NCBI GenBank assembly: GCA_001899085.1
Contig: MKVB01000002.1
Coordinates: forward strand, 638,602 to 702,601
Direction of reading: 5' to 3'
DNA length: 64,000 nucleotides
Source of the DNA: Devosia sp. 66-14
Lineage (GTDB): Bacteria > Pseudomonadota > Alphaproteobacteria > Rhizobiales > Devosiaceae
Part shown: one piece after another, positions 43,391-51,235 of the stretch
Numbering within the stretch: the stretch's first letter is position 1
Layout: every line of letters starts with the position of its first letter
Program-made: the position numbers and the translations under genes
Notes under the pieces: generated by a model
What the model was told of the DNA's origin: nothing
Database searches by the model: none
Seen by the model: only the letters and a program-made list of their open reading frames with translations

Positions 43391-44322
43391 CTGGCTTTCC
43401 CCTTGGCAGCTTTCCTGACTGGCCGGCCGCGCGGGTCGAGCGCGTCGCGCAGCCCATCGCCGAGGATGTTGAAGGCGAGCGTGGTGAAGAGCAGCGCGAG
43501 GCCCGGGATCAGCACCAGCCAGGCCGCGACGAGGTAGAGCGAATTGCCGGCGGCATCGGCCAGCATGCCGCCCCAACTGGGGGCCGGCGGCACGATGCCC
43601 ATGCCGAGAAAGCTCAGCGTCGCCTCGAAGACGATGGAGCCCGGGATCATCATGGTGGTGTAGACGATGATCGGCACGCTGAGATTGGGCAGGATGTCGA
43701 TGAACATGATCGACAGCGGCCCGGCGCCGAGCGAGCGGCTGGCTTCGACGAATTCCTGCCGGCGCAGCGACATCACCTGGCCGCGGATGACGCGGCCCAT
43801 GGTGGTCCAGCTGAAAAAGACGATGACGCCGATACTGAGCGACAGGCTGGGGCCGAACACCGAGACCAGCGCCAGGGCGCAGAGCAGGAACGGCACGCTC
43901 ATCACCAGATCCATGGCGCGGCTCAGCACGGTATCGACCCAGCCGCCGAAATAGCCGGCGACCATGCCGACGGTGATGCCGATCAGGGCGGCAACCACGG
44001 CGGCGAGCACGCCGACAGTGAGCGAGACCTGTGCGCCATAGGCGAGGCGGACGAGGACATCGCGGCCGAGATGGTCGGTGCCGAACAGGAATTCGGCATT
44101 CGGCGCCACCGGCAGGCCCATCTCGGAGAGGCCGGTATCGCGGTACTGCTCGATGGCGGAGTGGCCGGTCAGCGCCGAAATCCACGGCGCCGAGAGGGCG
44201 AAGATCACCACCAGCACGATGAAGACCAGCGCGGCGATGATGGCCGGGTCACGCCCGAGCCGGCGCAGCGTCAGCGCCAGCGAGCCGCGCTGCACGACGG
44301 GGATGGCGGCTGGCGCGGTCAT
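43387..44322 (-). CDS. ABC transporter permease, DppC type
   Basis: 311 residues with LFGTDHLGRDVLVRLAYGAQ, five or six spans and the EAA loop FVEASRSLGAGPLSIMFIDI. Overlaps the ATPase stop by four bases. Partner of the DppB-type subunit. Confidence 0.9.
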   Translation of the reverse strand: MTAPAAIPVVQRGSLALTLRRLGRDPAIIAALVFIVLVVIFALSAPWISALTGHSAIEQYRDTGLSEMGLPVAPNAEFLFGTDHLGRDVLVRLAYGAQVSLTVGVLAAVVAALIGITVGMVAGYFGGWVDTVLSRAMDLVMSVPFLLCALALVSVFGPSLSLSIGVIVFFSWTTMGRVIRGQVMSLRRQEFVEASRSLGAGPLSIMFIDILPNLSVPIIVYTTMMIPGSIVFEATLSFLGMGIVPPAPSWGGMLADAAGNSLYLVAAWLVLIPGLALLFTTLAFNILGDGLRDALDPRGRPVRKAAKGKAR

Positions 44323-46163
44323 GCGGCCTCCGGAACGTGCGAGGCGACCAGCGTGCGGCCGGCGGCAGGGTGGCGGGGCGGGGTGGCGACCGAGGCGGCG
44401 AGCAGGGTCTGGGTGTAGGGGTGCTGCGGCGTGCGGTAGAGCGTTTCGGCGTCGGCGAGCTCGACGATCTGGCCGGCCTGCATCACTGCGATGCGATCGC
44501 AGACATGCCGGACCACGGCGAGATCGTGCGAGATGAACAGGTAAGTGAGGTCGAGATCGCGCTGCAGCGAGCGCATCAGGTTCAGCACCTGCGCCTGGAT
44601 CGACACATCGAGGGCCGAGACCGGCTCGTCATAGATGATCAGCGCGGGGTTTAGCGCCAGGGCCCGGGCGATGCCGATGCGCTGGCGCTGGCCGCCGGAG
44701 AATTCCGAGGGGAAGCGGTTGTAGTGCTCGGGGTTGAGCCCGACCAGTTCCATCAGCCGCTGCACTTCCCGCTTGCGTTCGGCGCCCGCGGCGAGGCCGT
44801 GGATGCGGAACGGATCGCCGATGATGGCGCCGACACGGCGGCGCGGGTTGAGCGCGCCGAACGGGTTCTGGAACACCAGTTGCACCTCACGCCGCATCGC
44901 CTGCCAGGCGCGCGGGTCGAGCGAGCCGAGGTCGCGGCCGAGCAGCGCCACCTTGCCTGAGGTCATCGGGATCAGCCCGGCGAGGACGCGGGCAAAGGTG
45001 GATTTGCCGCAGCCGCTTTCGCCGACAAGGCCGAGGGTTTCGCCACGGCGGAGTTCGAGATCGATGCCCTTCAGCACCTCGAAGCCGGCGCCGGGGTTGA
45101 AGAGACTTCCAGCGCCATAGGTGAGGCGGACGCCCTCGGCCTTGACCACGGTCTCGTCGGCGGCCGGGGCTTTGGCGACGGCCGCGACGCTGGCGGCGGC
45201 ATCGGCGGGCGGGCCTTCGAGCCAGCACAGCGACTGCAAGCCATCGCTGAACACCCGCAGCGGCGGCGCCTCGCTGGTGCAGCGGGGCAGGGCGCTGGCG
45301 CAGCGCGGCGCGAACACGCATCCGGCCGGCGTTTCGAGCAGGCTGGGCGGCCGGCCAGGGATCGGCACCAGTTCGGCGCCGGCCTCGTAATTGGCGGGTG
45401 AGGAGGCGAGCAGCCCCGCGGTGTAGGGATGGGCCGGGGCGGCGAAGAGCGGGGCGCTTGGCCCCAGTTCCATGCGCCGGCCGGCATACATCACCATCAC
45501 ATGGTCGGCGATGCTGGAGAGGAGGCCGAGGTCGTGGGTGATCATCACCACGGTGGTGCCAAGTTCGCGCCGCATCTCGTCGAGCAGCGCGACGATCTGC
45601 GCCTGCACGGTGACATCGAGGGCGGTGGTGGGCTCGTCCGCGATGACCAGCGGCGGGTTGAGCACCAGCGCCATGGCGATCATCACGCGCTGCCGCATGC
45701 CGCCGGAGAACTGGTGCGGGAAACTATCGAAGCGGCGATCGGCTTCGGCGATACCGACGCGGGCGAGGAGGTCGACGGCACGGCGCCGCGCCACCGGCTT
45801 TTCCACCTTCTCGTGGGCGTGGATCATCTCGGTGATCTGGCTGCCGACGGTGTAATAGGGGTGGAGGCTCGACATCGGATCCTGGAAGATCATGCCGATG
45901 CGCGAGCCGCGGATCGATTGCAGTTCGGCGGGCTTGAGGCCGAGCAGGTTGCGGCCCTCGAACAGCACTTCACCCGACACGATCGCATTGGGAAGCAGGC
46001 CGAGGATGGCCTGGGTGAGGACGCTCTTGCCCGAGCCGGACTCGCCGGCAATGCCGAACAGTTCGCCGGCTTCGAGCGCAAAGGAGACGTCGCGCACCGC
46101 GTGGATCACACCGTCCTCGGTGGGGATATCGACGCTCAGATGCCGCGCTTCGAGAACTGCCAC
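44319..46163 (-). CDS. ABC transporter ATP-binding protein, fused DppD-DppF type
   Basis: 614 residues, GTG start with GGAG eight bases upstream. Domain 1 has GESGSGKSVL, FSGGMRQRV, LVIADEPTTALD and the cysteine motif CVFAPRCASALPRC near residue 290. An Ala-rich linker follows. Domain 2 has GESGCGKST, FSGGQRQRIGIARAL and LIIYDEPVSALD. Both sites appear active. It is the first gene of the leftward permease operon; its binding protein is encoded just upstream beyond a repeat. Confidence 0.92.
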   Translation of the reverse strand: MAVLEARHLSVDIPTEDGVIHAVRDVSFALEAGELFGIAGESGSGKSVLTQAILGLLPNAIVSGEVLFEGRNLLGLKPAELQSIRGSRIGMIFQDPMSSLHPYYTVGSQITEMIHAHEKVEKPVARRRAVDLLARVGIAEADRRFDSFPHQFSGGMRQRVMIAMALVLNPPLVIADEPTTALDVTVQAQIVALLDEMRRELGTTVVMITHDLGLLSSIADHVMVMYAGRRMELGPSAPLFAAPAHPYTAGLLASSPANYEAGAELVPIPGRPPSLLETPAGCVFAPRCASALPRCTSEAPPLRVFSDGLQSLCWLEGPPADAAASVAAVAKAPAADETVVKAEGVRLTYGAGSLFNPGAGFEVLKGIDLELRRGETLGLVGESGCGKSTFARVLAGLIPMTSGKVALLGRDLGSLDPRAWQAMRREVQLVFQNPFGALNPRRRVGAIIGDPFRIHGLAAGAERKREVQRLMELVGLNPEHYNRFPSEFSGGQRQRIGIARALALNPALIIYDEPVSALDVSIQAQVLNLMRSLQRDLDLTYLFISHDLAVVRHVCDRIAVMQAGQIVELADAETLYRTPQHPYTQTLLAASVATPPRHPAAGRTLVASHVPEAA

Positions 46164-46290
46164 GCAACTGCTCCAGACTGCGGACCGGCGAAGTGAGGGC
46201 GCTGGTCCAAGGCACGACTATTAAGTACCGGCCCCGAACCCTCGAGAAATCGCACATGGCGACAACGCGGCCGATGAGCCGGTGAGGAAA

Positions 46291-46402
46291 GAGTACCCCC
46301 ACCCCTGTCCCCTCCCCGCAAGGGGGAGGGAGACCAAAACACTGGCGCCGGTGTGGGCGTCTCTTCCCCCCTTGCGGGGGAGGGACAGGGTGGGGGGTAC
46401 TC
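46291..46402. repeat. 112-base inverted repeat, GAGTACCCCC family
   Basis: GAGTAC at 46291 and GTACTC at 46397 bound two GC-rich arms. The centre AGACCAAAACACTGGCGCCG...GGGCGTCTC matches the element at 8585-8696 closely. It lies between the binding-protein and ATPase genes of the third peptide importer. Confidence 0.8.
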
Positions 46403-46445
46403 TGTGCGCACCGCGCAATCCCCGCGCCGGCTCGTCAGCCTCAGC

Positions 46446-48203
46446 CTATTGCTGCAGCCAGACGTTGGTCCAGTCGCCTTGCACGCCGATCGAGTAGGGC
46501 TGGAAGTTCTGCACGGCGGCGCCGTGGTAGAGCACGATCAGGTTGGCGATCAGCGGCACCACCGGGGCGTCGGCCATGACCAGCTCGTCGACCTGGGCCC
46601 AGAGCGCGCCGACTTCTTCGGGCGTCGTGGCGTTGATCGCCTGCTGGGCCAGCTCGTTGGCCTTGTCGTTGTTGTAGTCGGTGTAGTTGTAGGTCTGGTG
46701 CGTGCCGTCATAGCTGAACTGCGGCTGGAACACCGAGCGCGCCGAGCCGCCGGCCCAATCCGGAGTCCAGCCGACCGGGGCGATATCCCAGGTGCCTTCC
46801 TGGGTGTTCACAGGGTTGGTCATGAACTTCGAGTAGTAGTCGGCGGGGGCCACCGGGGTCAGCTCGAGGGTGATGCCGGCCTTGGCCATCGAGGCCTGGA
46901 TGGTCTGCGCCACCGCCGGCTCGTTGCCCTTGTTGCGGAACGGCATTTTCAGCGTGATGCCGTTGGGGAAGCCGGCTTCGGCGAGCAGCGCCTTGGCCTT
47001 TTCCGGGTCGCCCTTGGCGTCAGCCGAGGGGTAGAGGTCGAACTCGTGGTAGCCGAGCACCCCGAGGCCGAAAATGCCGTTCACCGGCTTGGCGATCGAC
47101 GGCCCGCCCATCTGCTGGACGATGGCGGCCTTGTCGACGGCGTAGTTCAGCGCCTGGCGGACCTTCAGGTCCTTGAGCGCGCCATTGTTGTTGCCCGAGA
47201 CGGTGTTGATGAAGATGAAGTTGGTGTTGCCCGACGACACCGTCATCAGCTTGTCGTCGCCCTGGGCGGTCAGCATCGACAGGATGGCCGGCGGGATGGT
47301 GACGTCATAGGTCATGTCGCCGTCGCCCGATTGCAGCTGCTGCATGATGGCGTCGACGGTGAGCCCGAAGGTGATGTCGATCTGGTCGACATAGGCCTTG
47401 CGCAGCGGATCGCTGTCGGCGGTCCAGGCCGGGTTGCGCACCAGCTGCAGCGAGGAATCCGGGGTGTAGGCACCGGGGGTGTAGGGGCCGCTGGCGATGA
47501 AATTGCTGCGGTAATCCGGGCCATCCGGCATGTAGTCGAGCACTTCGACGGGTGCCGGAGCAGAGGTGGCGAGCGACAACATGTAGATGAAGTCGCCGGC
47601 GCGCTGCGTCAGCCGGATCACCACGGTTTCGTCATCCGGCGTCTCGATGCCGGTGATGTCGTTGCCCTCGATATAGGCCTTCATCGCCTCGACGGTCGGC
47701 TCGACCTTACTGAAGCCATCGCAGAACTCGGCCATGCCGGCGACGAGGCTCGAGTAGTAGGTCAGCGCCGCCGAGCCGAGCGCCGGGTTGCACATGCGCT
47801 TGAAGCCGCGTTCGAGATCGGCCGAGGTGATCTGGCGGGCGCCCGACGGGGCGTTCCACTGCGCGCCCTGGCGGAGCTTGAAGGTGTAGGTGAGCCCGTC
47901 ATCGGTGGGCTGCGGCACTTCGGTGGCGAGATCGCCCTTGGGGGTGATGCGGACCGTTTCGTCGGTCGAGGCCTCGTAGGAGATCAGCTGGCGCGATACG
48001 GCGCGCAGGAAATTGTTGGTGGTGACCAGGGCCGCCGAGGTGGGGTCGAAATGGTCGAGATCCTCGGTGCCGAGGATGCGCAGCGTGCCGCCCGGCTGGG
48101 CGTCCTGCGCCAGGCTCGGTACGGTCGACAGGGCGGTCGCGACGAGGCCGGCCAGCGCCAGCCGCGGCAGCAATCCGCCTCGTTTCAGGTTGGTATGCGC
48201 CAT
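46446..48203 (-). CDS. ABC transporter substrate-binding protein, family 5
   Basis: 585 residues of the SBP_bac_5 family. Signal peptide from MAHTNLKRGGLLPRLALAG, cleaved near SLA-QD (residue 33). Family segments are DLDHFDPTSAALVTTNN, FKLRQGAQWNAP and SGPYTPGAYTPD. A very strong AAGGAGG site precedes the ATG at 48203. The open frame continues to 49367, but that part is antisense to the lyase gene. Presumably loads the 42437-46163 importer. Proline-rich or glycosylated peptides are candidate ligands given its neighbours. Confidence 0.9.
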   Translation of the reverse strand: MAHTNLKRGGLLPRLALAGLVATALSTVPSLAQDAQPGGTLRILGTEDLDHFDPTSAALVTTNNFLRAVSRQLISYEASTDETVRITPKGDLATEVPQPTDDGLTYTFKLRQGAQWNAPSGARQITSADLERGFKRMCNPALGSAALTYYSSLVAGMAEFCDGFSKVEPTVEAMKAYIEGNDITGIETPDDETVVIRLTQRAGDFIYMLSLATSAPAPVEVLDYMPDGPDYRSNFIASGPYTPGAYTPDSSLQLVRNPAWTADSDPLRKAYVDQIDITFGLTVDAIMQQLQSGDGDMTYDVTIPPAILSMLTAQGDDKLMTVSSGNTNFIFINTVSGNNNGALKDLKVRQALNYAVDKAAIVQQMGGPSIAKPVNGIFGLGVLGYHEFDLYPSADAKGDPEKAKALLAEAGFPNGITLKMPFRNKGNEPAVAQTIQASMAKAGITLELTPVAPADYYSKFMTNPVNTQEGTWDIAPVGWTPDWAGGSARSVFQPQFSYDGTHQTYNYTDYNNDKANELAQQAINATTPEEVGALWAQVDELVMADAPVVPLIANLIVLYHGAAVQNFQPYSIGVQGDWTNVWLQQ

Positions 48204-48282
48204 GGGTTCCCTCCTTGATGGGCGAGCGAGTGCAGAGGGCAGCCGCTCCCGTAACTGCAATAGTCGACAGCCTGTACGCAGA

Positions 48283-48304
48283 TTGTCAATAGTAATGTCG
48301 ACAA
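48283..48304. promoter_or_regulatory. Palindrome TTGTC-N12-GACAA in divergent promoter region
   Basis: TTGTC (48283) and GACAA (48300) form inverted arms in the AT-richer gap between the binding-protein gene (48203) and the lyase gene (48405). Further GTCGACAG and GCCGACAG copies flank it at 48263 and 48308. Candidate operator for a GntR-type regulator controlling both directions. Confidence 0.4.
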
Positions 48305-48404
48305 CTTGCCGACAGTTACTTTTGCGCCTAAGACACTGGCAAAGTCGGACGCCCGGATGTGTTCGAACGATGGCGGCCGTTGCCCGCGAGACAAGGACAA
48401 GACA

Positions 48405-49319
48405 ATGCGAAAGAGCGATTTCCGCGGCGTGTTCCCGGCGATCACCACCAAGATGACGAGCGATCAGGAGGTCGATCTCGCCGCCGTCAAAGCAGATGTC
48501 GCCTATCAGATCGCCGCCGGGGTCGACGGCGTCATCGTCTGCGGTTCGCTCGGCGAGGCCAGCAGCCTGACGCGCGAGGAAAAGCTCGCCATCGCCCGGG
48601 TGGCCATCGAGGCCGCGGCAGGGCGGAAGCCGATTCTGCTCACCATCGCCGAGGACTCGACCCGGGCCGGCGCAGCGCTCGCCGCCGAAGCCGAAAAGCT
48701 CGGCATCGAGGGACTGATGGTGCTGCCGGCGATGCGCTACCTCGCCGACGATCGCGAAGTGGTGGCGCATTACCGGGCCATCGCCGCTGCCTCCAACCTG
48801 CCGATCATCATCTACAACAACCCGATCGCCTATGGCATCGACGTGAGCAAGGAGATGCTCCTCGAAATGGCCGACGAGCCGAAATTCGTCGCCATCAAGG
48901 AATCGACCGGCGACACCCGCCGCATCAACGAGACGCTGGCCGCCCTGGGCGATCGCTACCAGCTGCTCACCGGGGTCGACGACCTGGCGCTCGAAAGCCT
49001 GATCCTGGGCTGCAGCGGTTGGATCGCCGGGCTGGTCGTGGCCTTCCCGCGTGAAACCGTCGCCATCTACCGGCTGGTCGAGGAGGGGCGGATCCCCGAA
49101 GCGCTGGAAATCTACCGCTGGTTCCTGCCACTGCTGCACATGGATATCGGGCCGAAATTCGTCCAGAACATCAAGCTGGTGGAGACGATCGTGCGCGGCA
49201 CCTCGCCGGTCACCCGCGCGCCGCGCCTCGCCCTGGTCGGGGCCGAGGAGGCGCAGGTTCGCGCCGTCACCGAGGCCGGGCTGAAGTCCCGTCCGGACCT
49301 TGCCAAATATGGCTTCTGA
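48405..49319 (+). CDS. DapA-superfamily lyase (HypD- or keto-deoxyarabinonate dehydratase-like)
   Basis: 304 residues with Schiff-base Lys165 (FVAIKESTGD), Tyr137 (IIIYNNP) and GSLGEASSL in the substrate loop. The family includes DapA, pyrroline-4-hydroxy-2-carboxylate deaminase of hydroxyproline breakdown (HypD) and L-2-keto-3-deoxyarabinonate dehydratase. The opening FRGVFPAITTKM is commoner in the catabolic members. It is next to an aminopeptidase P, a peptide importer and a beta-L-arabinofuranosidase, which fits either a hydroxyproline or an arabinose role; both would give alpha-ketoglutarate semialdehyde. The ATG at 48405 has AAGGA upstream. Confidence 0.75.
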   Translation: MRKSDFRGVFPAITTKMTSDQEVDLAAVKADVAYQIAAGVDGVIVCGSLGEASSLTREEKLAIARVAIEAAAGRKPILLTIAEDSTRAGAALAAEAEKLGIEGLMVLPAMRYLADDREVVAHYRAIAAASNLPIIIYNNPIAYGIDVSKEMLLEMADEPKFVAIKESTGDTRRINETLAALGDRYQLLTGVDDLALESLILGCSGWIAGLVVAFPRETVAIYRLVEEGRIPEALEIYRWFLPLLHMDIGPKFVQNIKLVETIVRGTSPVTRAPRLALVGAEEAQVRAVTEAGLKSRPDLAKYGF

Positions 49320-49320
49320 G

Positions 49321-51099
49321 ATGAACCGGCTCGCCGCCCTGAGGGCCGAACTCGCCGGGCTCGGCATAGACGGGGTGATCGTGCCGCGCTTCGACGCGCA
49401 CCAGGGCGAATATTGCGCCCCGCATGACGAGCGGCTGCGCTACCTCACGCGCTTCACCGGTTCGGCCGGCATCGCGCTGGTGACCGCCGACAGCGCGGTG
49501 ATCTTCGTCGATGGCCGCTACCAGGTGCAGGTGCGCCAGGAAGTCGATCTCGACGCATTCGAGATCTCGCATTTTTACGACTTTCCGCTGGAACGCTGGC
49601 TCGGCGACAAGCTGCCCCGCAACCAACGGATCGGCTTCAACCCGATGCTGATTCCGTCAGATCTGCATGAGCGGCTGAAAGCGGCGATGCAGAAGGCCGA
49701 CGGCGAACTGGTGGCGCTCGAGGCCGATCCGATCGATGCGATCTGGCCGGATCAGCCGGCGCCGCCGACCGGACGGATCCAGCACTTTGCCAATGCCGGC
49801 GAAGCGGCGCTCGACAAGCGGCGCCGCATCGGGGCACGGCTCACCGAGCTCGGCGCGGATTTCCTGGTCGAGACGCAACCCGACAATATCGCCTGGCTGC
49901 TCAACGTGCGGGGCAGCGATGTCCAGTACACGCCGTTGCCGCAGTCGTTCCTGCTGCTCGACCGGAGCGGCGAGACCGAGTGGTTCGTCGATGAGCGCAA
50001 GCTTCCCAACGATCGCGAAGCCTATGAGCTCGAAGCGGTGACGACGCGGTCGCCGGCCGACCTGCTCGGGCGCATCGCGGCGCGCTCGGGCGGCAAGCGG
50101 GCGCTGGTCGATCCGCGCTTTGCCTCGGTGGCGGCAGCGCTGGCCGTGCAGGGGGCCGGCGGCACGGTATTGTCGGAGACGAGCCCGATCACCATCGCCA
50201 AGGCGATCAAGAACAGTACCGAACTCGATGGTTTCCGCTCGTCGCATGTCAGTGACGGCGTGGCGCTCACCGAGTTCCTGAGCTGGCTGCACGAGCATGT
50301 GGCGGCGCGCGAAATGGCCGGCGACCCGATCACCGAGCTCGAAGCCGAGGACAAGCTGCTGGCGTTCCGGGCGCGCGGCGAAGGCTTCGTCGAGCCGAGC
50401 TTCCGCTCGATCTCGGCTTCGGCGGCCAATGCCGCGATGTGCCATTATGCTTCGAGCGAAGCGACCAATGCGCCGCTCACCATCAGCGGCGTCTACCTGA
50501 TCGATTCCGGCGGGCAGTATCTGAGCGGCACCACCGACGTCACCCGCACCACCGCCTTCGCCCCGGTGTCCGTTGAGGTCCGCCGCACCTATACCGCGGT
50601 GCTCAAGGGGTTCGTGGCGCTGATGACGGCGCAGTTCCCGGTGACGGCGCGCGGCCACCATCTCGATGCGCTGGCGCGGCGGCCGCTGTGGGACCTGGGG
50701 CTCGATTACGATCATGGCACCGGGCACGGCGTCGGGCACTTCCTCTCGGTGCACGAGCACCCGCAGCGCTTCGGCAAGGTGGTGAACAATTACGAGTTCG
50801 CGCCCGGCGTGATCATGACGATCGAGCCCGGCTATTACCGCGAAGGCGAGTTCGGGCTCAGGGTCGAGAACCAGGTGGAGACGGTCGCCGCAGCGCCGGG
50901 CTTCCTGCGCTTCGAGACGCTGACCCTGGCGCCGATCGACCTGGCACTGGCCGATGTGAGTGCGCTGACCCGGGACGAGGTGGCGTGGATCGACGGCTAC
51001 CACGCGCGGGTGCGCGCGGCGCTGGTGGAGAAGCTGTCGGCTACGGCACGCGTGTGGCTTGAGCAGATGACGGCGCCGATCGGCTCCCCTCCCCCTTGA
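49321..51099 (+). CDS. Aminopeptidase P family metallopeptidase (M24B)
   Basis: 592 residues, the long three-domain form. Two creatinase-like N-terminal domains precede the catalytic domain, which holds all five metal ligands: Asp in LIDSGGQYL, Asp in TTDVTRT, His in HGVGHFLSVHE, Glu in TIEPGYY and Glu in RVENQ. It removes N-terminal residues from X-Pro peptides, including X-Hyp. The start at 49321 follows the lyase stop by one base; an ATG at 49309 is possible. Works with the prolyl iminopeptidase at 40965 on imported proline-rich peptides (inference). Confidence 0.9.
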   Translation: MNRLAALRAELAGLGIDGVIVPRFDAHQGEYCAPHDERLRYLTRFTGSAGIALVTADSAVIFVDGRYQVQVRQEVDLDAFEISHFYDFPLERWLGDKLPRNQRIGFNPMLIPSDLHERLKAAMQKADGELVALEADPIDAIWPDQPAPPTGRIQHFANAGEAALDKRRRIGARLTELGADFLVETQPDNIAWLLNVRGSDVQYTPLPQSFLLLDRSGETEWFVDERKLPNDREAYELEAVTTRSPADLLGRIAARSGGKRALVDPRFASVAAALAVQGAGGTVLSETSPITIAKAIKNSTELDGFRSSHVSDGVALTEFLSWLHEHVAAREMAGDPITELEAEDKLLAFRARGEGFVEPSFRSISASAANAAMCHYASSEATNAPLTISGVYLIDSGGQYLSGTTDVTRTTAFAPVSVEVRRTYTAVLKGFVALMTAQFPVTARGHHLDALARRPLWDLGLDYDHGTGHGVGHFLSVHEHPQRFGKVVNNYEFAPGVIMTIEPGYYREGEFGLRVENQVETVAAAPGFLRFETLTLAPIDLALADVSALTRDEVAWIDGYHARVRAALVEKLSATARVWLEQMTAPIGSPPP

Positions 51100-51182
51100 G
51101 GGGAGGGGATGGGGGTGGGGGTCCATCGGTGATCACAGAACCACCCCCACCCCCCGCCCCTCCCCTCAAGGGGGAGGGGAGC
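51082..51182. repeat. Inverted repeat, CTCCCCTCAAGGGGGAG family
   Basis: GCTCCCCTCCCCCTTGAGGG and its complement ending at 51182 flank GTCCATCGGTGATCAC. Same family, opposite orientation of the centre, as 12518-12618. Overlaps the last codons of the aminopeptidase gene and fills the gap to the GH127 gene, so the last residues (PIGSPPP) come from the repeat. Confidence 0.8.
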
Positions 51183-51235
51183 GACCGCGGATAATTCGAT
51201 CATTCGTGAAGTAACCGTCCAAGAAAGCCCACCCC

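Noticed and set aside
46446-49367. A 973-codon frame that would fuse a 388-residue N-terminal extension to the binding protein
   Set aside because: The extension is exactly antisense to the DapA-type lyase gene and has no family features. The binding protein has its own AAGGAGG site and signal peptide at 48203.
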